The position numbers and the translations under genes are program-made. Of a DNA stretch of 64,000 bases, positions 37,143 through 45,260 are shown in pieces. The notes below the pieces were generated by a model that was given only the letters and a program-made list of their open reading frames with translations, ran no database searches and was not told the origin of the DNA. The DNA comes from Shewanella sp. ANA-3. Lineage in GTDB: Bacteria; Pseudomonadota; Gammaproteobacteria; Enterobacterales; Shewanellaceae. The first letter of the stretch is position 1; every line of letters starts with the position of its first letter. The DNA lies in NCBI RefSeq assembly GCF_000203935.1, contig NC_008577.1, forward strand, positions 2,356,001 to 2,420,000, written 5' to 3'.

Positions 37143-38467
37143 AATGAACCTCCTAATGAAGGGGATAAGGTGGGTAAACGCAGTTTTTCTGCTATGGGTT
37201 TCATCACAAAGTAGGCAAATAACGGCATACAAATGAGGTAACAGAGGAAGATGCCCATGGCGACGCCTTTCAGCCCCCACAGGGTGCCGAGGCTGATACT
37301 CAACGCCAATAGGCCAATAAAGCCGACATTTGAGACTAAGTTCAGCTTACTAAGCTCGCAGGAGATCAGTAGTTGACTCGCGGCTTCACCCAAGGGACGC
37401 GTTAAACCACTCAAACAGAGCAGAATAAAGACCGGCAGCGCGCCAGCTTCAAGCCAATGTTGGCCATACACTAGCGGTAAATACCAAGGGGCGAGCGCGC
37501 TTTGTAAGCCTATGATAGGCAAGGTCACTAGCATGATACTCAGCAGACCGTGGCGGTATTTAAGCAGCGGATCTTCACCATCACTCTGACAAAGATGTGA
37601 ATAGAAGGCGGTGCCAAAGCTTTGAATTAACCCTAAGCTAATCCCAAGGCTGGTATTGACCGCGAAGAAATAGATCCCAAGCGCCTCAACACCTAAAAAG
37701 TAACCCACTAATAAATAATCAATATTTTGTCTCAGGGCGAGGCAAAGATCCCCAAGCGCCACCTGAGTACCAAAGCGAAATAGTGATTTACATTGAGTTA
37801 AGTTTATCTGGCAGAAAGAACGCGCGAGTGGGGCAGTGTGAATATTATGGATACCAGAATGCTGCCTATGCACGGCTATCCAAATCAACACCACCAGCAC
37901 TTTAGGTAGAATAATCCCCCAGATCCCCATACCGCATAACGCTAAGATAGCGGTGAGCACACTGTCGGCCACCGTCTGCCACAGGTTGGCCTTGGCGACG
38001 ATACGCATCTTATTTTGGCGTAGGTTGGCGGCGGCATGCAGCATGCCAAAGGGGAGGAGCAAATAGCTTGTTGCCATGAGTATCATAGGCTTCACTATCT
38101 GTGCGTCTTGATAGTAAATCGCTAACAGGCCACTGAGTAAGCTCAAGGCAACAAAAGACAGTACACACACAAAAATATTGATCAGATTGGCGCTGGCGAG
38201 ATGAGAAGCAAAGGCGCTATCGTCCATCTTGATCAGTGATGCCGAGGTGATCCTGCGAATAAAAATGCTGACTATTTCAAAACTGGTCAGAATGATCGCG
38301 ACTTGGCCAAAGACCTCGGGGGTAAGTAAACGGGCTAAGATAATGCTGCAACCAAGGCGCACAATACGCCCGCCGACTTGGGCTGAGCCTAACCACAGTA
38401 TGCTGCTACCCAATTGGCGAATACCTTGGTTGTACTTAAGGGTTTGTATCCATGCCCACTTGCTCAT
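37139..38467 (-). CDS. Polysaccharide flippase (Wzx/MOP superfamily)
   Basis: Moves the lipid-linked repeat unit across the inner membrane. 442 residues with 12-14 hydrophobic helices and the usual opening, GSSILWLGSAQVGGRIVRLGC, then LARLLTPEVFGQVAIILTSFEI, typical of MOP flippases. First gene of a two-gene operon with the GT2. A TTGCA-N3-TGCAA site is 147-159 bases upstream; the sigma54 promoter candidate is weaker than in the other operons. Confidence 0.87.
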   Translation of the reverse strand: MSKWAWIQTLKYNQGIRQLGSSILWLGSAQVGGRIVRLGCSIILARLLTPEVFGQVAIILTSFEIVSIFIRRITSASLIKMDDSAFASHLASANLINIFVCVLSFVALSLLSGLLAIYYQDAQIVKPMILMATSYLLLPFGMLHAAANLRQNKMRIVAKANLWQTVADSVLTAILALCGMGIWGIILPKVLVVLIWIAVHRQHSGIHNIHTAPLARSFCQINLTQCKSLFRFGTQVALGDLCLALRQNIDYLLVGYFLGVEALGIYFFAVNTSLGISLGLIQSFGTAFYSHLCQSDGEDPLLKYRHGLLSIMLVTLPIIGLQSALAPWYLPLVYGQHWLEAGALPVFILLCLSGLTRPLGEAASQLLISCELSKLNLVSNVGFIGLLALSISLGTLWGLKGVAMGIFLCYLICMPLFAYFVMKPIAEKLRLPTLSPSLGGSL

Positions 38468-38504
38468 CGCAACACCTATCAGTTAAGAGTGCCTATGTTG
38501 ACTA

Positions 38505-38520
38505 TTCAGTTTCTATGCCA
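38505..38520 (-). promoter_or_regulatory. Weak sigma54-like promoter of the wzx operon
   Basis: Minus strand TGGCATAGAAACTGAA: good -24 half, but the -12 GC is GA. About 40-50 bases before the start. Kept because position and the upstream enhancer site match the other operons. Confidence 0.35.
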
Positions 38521-38613
38521 GCTTTTTGTGTTTTATTTTTCCATTTAAAAACATATTGTTAGCTTATTTTTAATGTGAATGCATATTAGGGAGGCGGTTT
38601 GATTTGCGGCCGA

Positions 38614-38626
38614 TTGCAAAATGCAA
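38614..38626. promoter_or_regulatory. TTGCA-N3-TGCAA enhancer-like site 2
   Basis: TTGCAAAATGCAA, set between two CGGCCG hexamers (38608 and about 38639), with an added half-site ATGCAACGG. Upstream of the wzx operon. Confidence 0.7.
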
Positions 38627-38722
38627 ATCAAGATGCAACGGCCGTGTGTATTGAAAGGACAAGGAAAAACTAGCGAAGGGTTCTCAGTCAGCACTTGGTT
38701 GAGTGGCTTCTGATGATTCCTG

Positions 38723-40018
38723 TTACTGTTTTTGCGCTAGTGCTTGTGATAAGCGCTGCTGGCGAAGGGTCGCCGCTTGTTTTGCCTGATTATGGGCAAT
38801 ACCGAGCACGATTAACCCAGGCCAGAAGAGATAGGCGAGGATCTCTAAATTTTCGCCAAAGGTGTAAAGCAGCAAAATCATCAGTACCGCCATACCGACT
38901 GCCGAGAGTCTGGATTGCATCAAACTAGGCAGAAGACTGAGCACACTGACAAATAAGGCTACTGCCAGCGCGAAGGCGCCAACGATCCCCTTCACAAACA
39001 ATAGACCGTACCAAGTATGGTGCGAGCCAATCGGCATATACTCCACCATATGGGGGCCGCGCTCGACAATGCCATGGCCCCAGACAATCGCCTCATTCGC
39101 CCAGCGCTCGAGGGCGATTTGGCCGAGGGCCTCACGCACCCGAGTCGAGTCGGCTCTGGCGGCTTTGACGCTGTGAATACTGGCTTCGATGCTAGACAGT
39201 ACCGACTCGCCAAAAATACCCGCCAATAGAAAAACCGGACTCACCAATAAGTACAGCCAAGGGGATTTGGCGTAGCGAATAAAGTTGAAATAACAGACGA
39301 GGGCGAGGCAGCAGAGGATAGCGAGTCTGGATTGGGAGATGAGCACCATCAAGATACTGCCAGCTAAGCCATAGAAGCGATAACGCTTATTGGTTTCCTG
39401 CAGGGCAAATAGAAAATAAAAGTTACCCACCATGCCAAGGGCGGGAGCCCAAGGAGTGAAGAGACGCCACCTCGGCATGCCGCTGCCAGGGTCGATTTCA
39501 TACAAGCTAACGGCGAAAAACTCAGGCCCAGGTCCACCGACAATGCTTAAGGGAGAGACATACAAGGTTGTCGGCAAGTGCAGCAGCCAAGCGAGTACAA
39601 ACAGCGGAAACAATATCAAGGTATGTTTGCCGACCACGCAGCAGGCGCGGTAAATCAGCTGTGGCCGAATTTGCAGGCCGCCAATCAGCGGAAATACCGC
39701 CAGTAGCGCCCAGCCCTTGGCCCAACCTATGGAGGATTTAATCAGTTGGGCTATGCCTAAATGCTCCACCAGATGGCCTATTACTAATGCCAGTAGCATC
39801 AATAACATGGCAAATATCCAACTTATTATCGGTAACGAAATCCGGCACCCTTCGGCGTAAAACAGCAGTCTGCCGAGCATCCGCAGCACTAAGATCCAAC
39901 CGATCACTGGAGCAACTAAATACATGGCACCTAAAAACCAAAAGAAGTAGGTGCCCGTAATGGCGAGCCAGACTAGTCGTTCGTCAGAATTTTCTGGAGT
40001 ATAGGTTTGCGTATCCAT
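38723..40018 (-). CDS. O-antigen polymerase/ligase-like membrane protein (Wzy)
   Basis: 431 residues with about 10-12 hydrophobic helices and one large hydrophilic loop (about 280-345, SSIEASIHSVKAARADSTRVRE...GHGIVERGPHMVEYMPIGSHHTWYG). The pattern VLISQSRLAIL and the late loop with G-S-H-H-T are as in O-antigen ligase (PF04932) family polymerases. It joins repeat units in the periplasm. The start overlaps the end of the Wzc-like gene by 46 bases. Last gene of the operon from 43099. Confidence 0.82.
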   Translation of the reverse strand: MDTQTYTPENSDERLVWLAITGTYFFWFLGAMYLVAPVIGWILVLRMLGRLLFYAEGCRISLPIISWIFAMLLMLLALVIGHLVEHLGIAQLIKSSIGWAKGWALLAVFPLIGGLQIRPQLIYRACCVVGKHTLILFPLFVLAWLLHLPTTLYVSPLSIVGGPGPEFFAVSLYEIDPGSGMPRWRLFTPWAPALGMVGNFYFLFALQETNKRYRFYGLAGSILMVLISQSRLAILCCLALVCYFNFIRYAKSPWLYLLVSPVFLLAGIFGESVLSSIEASIHSVKAARADSTRVREALGQIALERWANEAIVWGHGIVERGPHMVEYMPIGSHHTWYGLLFVKGIVGAFALAVALFVSVLSLLPSLMQSRLSAVGMAVLMILLLYTFGENLEILAYLFWPGLIVLGIAHNQAKQAATLRQQRLSQALAQKQ

Positions 40019-41385
40019 AGTATGCTCAATCCGACAATGACCATCATTGAGGCGGCGATGCCACCCACTAAGGTTAAAATTAAGCCCAGCTTGTCAGGCT
40101 TTTCGGGGCGAGTCGGTGCTGCAAACAGCTGTAATAACGGGTAAGCGGAAAAGATGTCGGCTTTGCCCACATCAATTTTTGCAATGGCGGAGGTAAACAC
40201 CGCGGTCGCAAGTTGATGATCACGGTGTAAATCCTCAAGCTTTGCCGCATCGTCATTGCTGTGCTTGAGCCGGATTTCCCATTCATCAATTTGGGTGCTC
40301 AGGGACGCCAGCTCATGGGTTAAGCCTTCATTTTCGGTAGTGATGTTTATCAGCTTTTGCATCAGCTCTGCGCGGCCATCGATATCGTCGACGGACAGGA
40401 TCAACATCAACTTTGGATCGCAGCGCGTGAGCAATTTTTGGCAGCGACTATGCAGCGCATCCAACATGGTTTTTTGCTCTGTCTTGGCGGTCAGCACTTG
40501 GGGATGTTGCTCACCAAAGTGACCATTAAGGCCCACAAGCAGCGCGGTAGACTCGGTATAGTTAACTAAGAGTTGTTGGAATAGCTGATCGTTTTTCAGC
40601 TTAAGCAAATCAGTGGACTGACTCGCCGTTAGGGATAAGTCAGCTTCCAACAGTTGCTGACTGGCAAGGCCGCCATTGAGTTTAGCGGTCAGATTGACTT
40701 GGCTTTGGCGTAAATGCTCAATGGTGACCGCCACTTCCTTAAATTGATCCAGCGAGACCAACCCCGTCTTAGATTGAAAGGCGACAATATTCGCCTGACT
40801 CTGATGCACTTTATCGGCAAAGCTCTCAAGCCCCATTCTGACGCCGTTTTCGCGAATATGGATTTCATCGATTCTCAGGTGTGAGAGTGTGCCCTGTAGC
40901 GTGCGATAATGTGCCCAGGCTTTTTGCTCGGCAAGCTCGGCGCTGTTGGCACTGATACTAAACTCCATTAATCCCGTTTGACTGGGGAGCTTTAATTTAG
41001 GCGTGCCCAGTGCTGAGGCCTTAAGATTTAACTGGGCGGCTGCGTCACTTAAGAGCTTGTCGCTTAGCGCGATGGCCTTATAGTTTTCCCGCGGGTCGAT
41101 GGCTGAACTCAGGTAAGGGGAACTGCTCGAACTGCTGGCTTGGCCCAAACTGTCGAGACTAACGACCGCCCCCGCGCCGGCGCCGGGTAAAATCAGCACC
41201 CATTTGCAGGTATAGCGGGTTGGGGTGATAACAATAACAAGGCCGGTTATCAGCCAAATTACCGCTAATGCCGATAGCACGGTCTTTAGATACAACTTAC
41301 GGCGCGCGGGGGCGGGCAAGCTGCTGCCATTGACCAGCGCGCGCTTTAACCACAGTAGAGGGTAGCCTTCCTGAGATGCTTTCAT
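39973..41385 (-). CDS. Wzc/GumC-like chain-length protein without kinase domain
   Basis: Polysaccharide co-polymerase. A membrane helix at about residues 33-55, a periplasmic domain with long coiled coils (about 150-400, for example QSQVNLTAKLNGGLASQQLLEADL), the Pro-rich motif APTRPEKPDK, and a second helix (about 438-460). It ends there, so the cytoplasmic tyrosine kinase of full Wzc is absent and none is encoded nearby. ATG 41385 lies after AGGGAG; the longer frame to 41433 is not preferred. 470 residues. An unusual Ser run (QASSSSSSPYLSS) is at about 83-95. Confidence 0.85.
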   Translation of the reverse strand: MKASQEGYPLLWLKRALVNGSSLPAPARRKLYLKTVLSALAVIWLITGLVIVITPTRYTCKWVLILPGAGAGAVVSLDSLGQASSSSSSPYLSSAIDPRENYKAIALSDKLLSDAAAQLNLKASALGTPKLKLPSQTGLMEFSISANSAELAEQKAWAHYRTLQGTLSHLRIDEIHIRENGVRMGLESFADKVHQSQANIVAFQSKTGLVSLDQFKEVAVTIEHLRQSQVNLTAKLNGGLASQQLLEADLSLTASQSTDLLKLKNDQLFQQLLVNYTESTALLVGLNGHFGEQHPQVLTAKTEQKTMLDALHSRCQKLLTRCDPKLMLILSVDDIDGRAELMQKLINITTENEGLTHELASLSTQIDEWEIRLKHSNDDAAKLEDLHRDHQLATAVFTSAIAKIDVGKADIFSAYPLLQLFAAPTRPEKPDKLGLILTLVGGIAASMMVIVGLSILWIRKPILQKILTND

Positions 41386-41451
41386 GATCAATTCTCCCTC
41401 GCGAATCATCCTAAGGGTGGCATCACCTGCCACCCAAGCGCTTGTTCCGAG

Positions 41452-42720
41452 CTACAGCAAACCGAGTAAACTTGCAGGCACCAATAAGTCGGTTAGACTG
41501 CGCGCAATCTCACGCACATTGGTCACGCCAGAGTCATAGCAGGCGATACCATCTCCAGGGAGCAATACCGGGTTCATTTGTGGCTGCCAAGAATCACGGA
41601 TTAAGCTGTCCAATGAGCGCTCGACGATATCGGTTTGATCCGAGAGCGGATTGCGTGTCACTAGCAACACATGACGACTGGCGTTGGTGCTTTGGGCGCC
41701 GCCGACACAGTTAGCCGCTATCGCGCCTGTGAGTAAACGTGTGCCGTAGGGAAAACGTGTCGCTTCGGTATCTACCGCAGATTGCGAGTTACTGCTCGCT
41801 GGTTGGGTTAAGTTAGAAATAAACACGCGGATCCCAGGTGCGGTGATTTGCGAGGGGCGCACCAGTTTGTCCTCAAAATGCCGAGAACTTGGGACAAAGA
41901 TTTGATCGCCGGCACTCAAGAGAAAACGTGGCACTTGGGTACCGCTGATCACGCCGGATAAATCCAGTAAAAAATGCTGTTGACCGCGGATCACCCGCAC
42001 TTGACGGATATCGGCGTCGGGTCTCACCCCTCCGGAGGCGCGAAGGGCGGCGGCTATGGTGCGATCGCTTGCCTGATCGCCGCTATGGCTCTTGTCATCA
42101 TCCTTAATCTCGGTATCGGACTTTTGGTTGATAAAGTGCTGCCCCGGTTCAAATACCGAACCCAGTACAGTGACTTCAACCGGCGCCCAGGCGATGGGAC
42201 TGATATTAACCCGCACGCTGCTGGCTTGCATTAATTGCTCATTCACTAAGGTTTGACTGATACGTTGTTTCAGGACGGAGAGAGTCAATCCCTGCGCAGT
42301 AATCGGCGGTAAATAGGGCAGATAGATTTGGCCGTTGGCATCAATCTCCACATCAGCACTGAAATCCTCGCCATTAAGGATCCCTACACGCAACTTATCA
42401 CCAACGGAGAGCTGTGCATCGAGGGCGGCTGTTTCGCTCAATGTGGCGCTAATGCTTTGAACTTCACTTGGATTAAGACTGACGTTCTCAGCTTGCGCCG
42501 TTAATAACTGCTGGTCCGCCTGACGCAGATACGAAGTTTGCGGGCCGAAGTAGTGACAATATTCTCCGGCCTGTTGCTGACAGAGTTGGTCCTGAGTCGT
42601 GCGCTGGGGAGTGACGCAAGCCGTTAACAAGCAGATAGCGGCGCTGATAGTCACTTGTGGTAAGGATAAATGGCATTTACCTGCGATATGGCCCAAATGG
42701 CTGAGTGTTAACCTTTCCAT
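41452..42720 (-). CDS. Wza-like polysaccharide export lipoprotein
   Basis: Outer-membrane export channel. The lipobox LLTAC (Cys at about 35) follows a hydrophobic segment. The Poly_export domain is at about 100-190 (LSVGDKLRVGILNGEDFSADVEIDANGQIYLPYL), then SLBB-like parts (APVEVTVLGSVFEPG; ALRASGGVRPDADIRQVRVIRG; LLSAGDQIFVPSS). A low-complexity Asp/Lys/Ser insert (SDTEIKDDDKSHSGDQASD) sits in one loop. 422 residues. Second gene of its operon, between the STAS gene and the Wzc-like gene. Confidence 0.88.
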   Translation of the reverse strand: MERLTLSHLGHIAGKCHLSLPQVTISAAICLLTACVTPQRTTQDQLCQQQAGEYCHYFGPQTSYLRQADQQLLTAQAENVSLNPSEVQSISATLSETAALDAQLSVGDKLRVGILNGEDFSADVEIDANGQIYLPYLPPITAQGLTLSVLKQRISQTLVNEQLMQASSVRVNISPIAWAPVEVTVLGSVFEPGQHFINQKSDTEIKDDDKSHSGDQASDRTIAAALRASGGVRPDADIRQVRVIRGQQHFLLDLSGVISGTQVPRFLLSAGDQIFVPSSRHFEDKLVRPSQITAPGIRVFISNLTQPASSNSQSAVDTEATRFPYGTRLLTGAIAANCVGGAQSTNASRHVLLVTRNPLSDQTDIVERSLDSLIRDSWQPQMNPVLLPGDGIACYDSGVTNVREIARSLTDLLVPASLLGLL

Positions 42721-42757
42721 AATGTCACTCCCTCTTAGCTAAACCCTGTACGATGCG

Positions 42758-43099
42758 CTAGTGGCAACTAAAGTGCGCGATGGCTGCATCTTGATTTTCA
42801 TAGATGCTGAAAATCTGGTGTAAGCGCGTCAGTTCAATCAGGGCGCGCACATGGGCCGAAGGAGACAAAAGCAATATTTCACCATCATGCTGCTGTGCCC
42901 GTTTAAGAGCGGAGATCAATACCGACAAGCCGCTAGAGTCGATGCATTTCACTTGTTCAAGATTGATGATTAGGCGGTTAGTGTTCTGCTCCATATGGCG
43001 TAATAGCGCGGCCCTGTGGGTGGGCGTATTGGCCATCATCATCTCTGTGGGAAATATCACTAGGCTCGCGTTGTATTTTTCGAGTGGGAAGAATTTCAT
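42758..43099 (-). CDS. STAS-domain anti-sigma factor antagonist (SypA/SpoIIAA-like)
   Basis: 113 residues, a single STAS domain. The phosphorylatable serine lies in KCIDSSGLSVLISALKRAQ (about residues 51-69). ATG 43099 has AGAGGTG upstream; the longer frame to 43153 is not preferred. It heads the export operon, so it is made together with the polysaccharide machinery. By the partner-switch logic known for SpoIIAA/SypA it would be phosphorylated by the RsbW-like kinase at 43325 and dephosphorylated by the PP2C at 43717. Its target is unknown. Confidence 0.88.
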   Translation of the reverse strand: MKFFPLEKYNASLVIFPTEMMMANTPTHRAALLRHMEQNTNRLIINLEQVKCIDSSGLSVLISALKRAQQHDGEILLLSPSAHVRALIELTRLHQIFSIYENQDAAIAHFSCH

Positions 43100-43148
43100 G
43101 ATAATCACCTCTGGCTGCCAGTTAATATTGAAACCGCAGTAACAGATA

Positions 43149-43164
43149 GGCATTTATCAGGCCA
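43149..43164 (-). promoter_or_regulatory. Candidate sigma54 promoter of the STAS-wza operon
   Basis: Minus strand TGGCCTGATAAATGCC with the exact GG-N10-GC spacing; 50-65 bases before the STAS start and 74 bp from the enhancer-like site at 43238. Confidence 0.7.
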
Positions 43165-43237
43165 ATATTTATAATTAATAAATTCAATCAGTTAACTTGG
43201 TAAAGGTATTAAGGATAGAGCTAGGTTTGAAAATGCA

Positions 43238-43250
43238 TTGCAATTTGCAA
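43238..43250. promoter_or_regulatory. TTGCA-N3-TGCAA enhancer-like site 3
   Basis: TTGCAATTTGCAA in the 225-base spacer between the STAS and RsbW-like genes, upstream of the export operon. Confidence 0.7.
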
Positions 43251-43324
43251 TTGGAAAGCGCTACGAACATGAAACGAAACCTAGCGGTGGAAATTCCCGC
43301 CGCTAGGTATGATGGAAATGATCT

Positions 43325-43720
43325 TTAGTGATGACGCAGTAAGGTTAACCTTAAGTGTGAACCGAGCACTGTGGTCTGAAACCGCACCGCATCCATCCAG
43401 TTATACATGATCCATAAGCCTCTACCATGCTCGTTCATTTGGTCAGGACATTGGTCGAAGGAAACCTTAGGCACCACGGGCGAGCGGTCCAGTAAATCGA
43501 CGATAATCCGGTCATGATTACAGTGGACAATCAATACGATGGGCTCACGGGAATCTTCGGTGTGATTTATCACATTACTGACCGCCTCGAGTATGCAGGT
43601 AATGACTTTAAATCGTTGGCGCTCATGTACATTTTGCATCAGCATAAACTGCTCTAATTCGGAGCAAAAAGGCTGTTGACTCCATTGGTCATGGGTGAGG
43701 TTAAACTGCAAGCTGTTCAT
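43325..43720 (-). CDS. RsbW/SpoIIAB-like serine kinase
   Basis: 131 residues, HATPase_c_2 fold. The N box is ILEAVSNVINHT (about 43-54) and the G box is NEHGRGLWIMYNWMD (about 96-110). As a GHKL kinase it would bind and phosphorylate the STAS protein encoded just downstream. Its ATG overlaps the stop of the REC-PP2C gene (ATGA), which makes equal production likely. No anti-sigma target is encoded nearby. Confidence 0.88.
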   Translation of the reverse strand: MNSLQFNLTHDQWSQQPFCSELEQFMLMQNVHERQRFKVITCILEAVSNVINHTEDSREPIVLIVHCNHDRIIVDLLDRSPVVPKVSFDQCPDQMNEHGRGLWIMYNWMDAVRFQTTVLGSHLRLTLLRHH

Positions 43721-44952
43721 AATGCCTCCAAAGCCGCATTGGCATAGTTGGCTGACGGGTAGGTAATTAACATCATCGAAATATCATCTTGAGTTGTGCC
43801 GCCTTGCCAGAGTTGTAAGGCATGGCTCAAGTGATGCAGCAAGGCTTCATCGCTCAAGCTGTTGGCTTTCGAGCACAGGGTTTGCAAACGCGCTTGGCCG
43901 AAAAAACCGAACTTGGGGTGTTGGCACTCATAGGTACCATCGGAAAATAACAACAAGCGACTGCCAGGTAAGAGGGTGACTAGCTGATCTTGATACTGCA
44001 CGGCGCCATGGATCCCAAGCGGTAACTCAGTGTCGAGGGGCAAGGGCTCGCAGCTAGTCTCGGTGAGCAGTAACGGCGCGGGATGGCCGGCGCTGCACAG
44101 CCTTAGTTCACCCGTCAGCGTATTGATCTTGCCGAGTAACAGAGTCACAAAGCGGCCAGTATTGTCTGGGTCGCTTAGCTCGCGATTAACCTGATTCACT
44201 ATTTCTTGGGGCGATAATCCGCACCAATCGGTACGTTCCATCGACAGACGCTGGGCAAGGCTGACACTCTGCAGCGCGGCGGCGACCCCATGACCCGCGG
44301 CATCAATCAGATAAAACCCGAGTTGATCATCGCCAAGATCGAAACATTGATAGAGATCGCCAGCAAGATAACTCGCGGGCTGAAACTCATGGTGTAACTG
44401 CCAATCCCTTGGCAAGGTTTTACTGCGGGGCAGTAATTCTCGCTGCACCTTAGCGGCAGAAAACAAATCCTGTTTTATGGTGCTGAGCAAGGCAGATTCT
44501 TTCGCAAGCCCTTGCTGTAACAGTTGAATGTTACGGCTCAAGTTATGTTGCAGCTGCACGATACGCATCGCAGCTAACATCCTAACCTTTAACAGTTCTG
44601 GTAGAAAAGGCTTACAGATAAAGTCATCGGCGCCCGCTTCAATACCTAACACAATATCGGCTGTCTGATTATTGGCCGTCAGCAAGATCACAAAGGGCGG
44701 CAGATGATTATTTTTAACGATTTGGCACAACTCGATGCCGCTCATCTCAGGCATGCGCCAATCGCTGACTAAAATATGCACTTCATTCTGCTGCAAGTAA
44801 TCCAGCGCAGCCTTACCGTTACTGCGACTCTCGACCAACCAACCAAACTGTCTTAGCAGGTGAGTGATATAAAAGCGCTCGCAATCTGTGTCTTCCACGA
44901 CCAGCACAGACAAGGTAACGGCTTGAATCGATGTGAGCGAAGAGAGCGGCAT
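43717..44952 (-). CDS. Response regulator with PP2C (SpoIIE/RsbU-like) phosphatase domain
   Basis: 411 residues. N-terminal receiver (about 14-130) with the acidic pair VVEDTD and phospho-Asp in LVSDWRMPEMSG, and Lys in FICKPF. A helical linker (about 135-185) leads to a PP2C SpoIIE-type domain (about 200-395), with YLAGDLYQCF, LIDAAGHGVAAAL, SAGHPAPLLL, FSDGTYE and TTQDDISMM giving the metal aspartates. It would dephosphorylate the STAS protein when its receiver is switched. ATG 44952 follows CAGGAG. Behind its own sigma54 promoter candidate. Confidence 0.92.
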   Translation of the reverse strand: MPLSSLTSIQAVTLSVLVVEDTDCERFYITHLLRQFGWLVESRSNGKAALDYLQQNEVHILVSDWRMPEMSGIELCQIVKNNHLPPFVILLTANNQTADIVLGIEAGADDFICKPFLPELLKVRMLAAMRIVQLQHNLSRNIQLLQQGLAKESALLSTIKQDLFSAAKVQRELLPRSKTLPRDWQLHHEFQPASYLAGDLYQCFDLGDDQLGFYLIDAAGHGVAAALQSVSLAQRLSMERTDWCGLSPQEIVNQVNRELSDPDNTGRFVTLLLGKINTLTGELRLCSAGHPAPLLLTETSCEPLPLDTELPLGIHGAVQYQDQLVTLLPGSRLLLFSDGTYECQHPKFGFFGQARLQTLCSKANSLSDEALLHHLSHALQLWQGGTTQDDISMMLITYPSANYANAALEAL

Positions 44953-44985
44953 AGTCTGACTCCTGCAAAGGGAATATTTTCGAAT

Positions 44986-45001
44986 AGCAAGAGCTATGCC
45001 C
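44986..45001 (-). promoter_or_regulatory. Candidate sigma54 promoter of the REC-PP2C operon
   Basis: Minus strand GGGCATAGCTCTTGCT: GGCAT-N5-TTGCT, 34-49 bases before the start and 85 bp from the shared enhancer-like site. Confidence 0.7.
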
Positions 45002-45085
45002 ATTTAAAAAAAGCCAACTAATTGAGGTTGATACTGCAAAGCATCGCCGAAAAGCGCAGGCTTAAGACTGATTTTTGCCATCTTG

Positions 45086-45098
45086 TTGCAAAATGCAA
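45086..45098. promoter_or_regulatory. TTGCA-N3-TGCAA enhancer-like site 4 (divergent)
   Basis: TTGCAAAATGCAA between the REC-PP2C gene and the PhnD-like gene; 85 bp from the minus promoter and 76 bp from the plus promoter. The rest of this 308-base gap holds no gene. Confidence 0.75.
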
Positions 45099-45173
45099 AA
45101 CCCTCATCCATAGTGAGTTTATCTCAGGCGAAATGTTCTCCAAGATGATTGTTTTTATTGATGGTATTTTTTA

Positions 45174-45189
45174 TGGCACAGGGGTTGCT
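45174..45189 (+). promoter_or_regulatory. Sigma54 promoter, consensus form
   Basis: TGGCACAGGGGTTGCT, a perfect match to TGGCAC-N5-TTGCW. 72 bases before the PhnD-like gene start. The best sigma54 promoter in the window. Confidence 0.85.
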
Positions 45190-45260
45190 GATGCAGCATA
45201 GGGGCAAAGTGTTTTATGCCCTATATGTAGAATGCATATCATTAAAAAAGGACATTTAGC

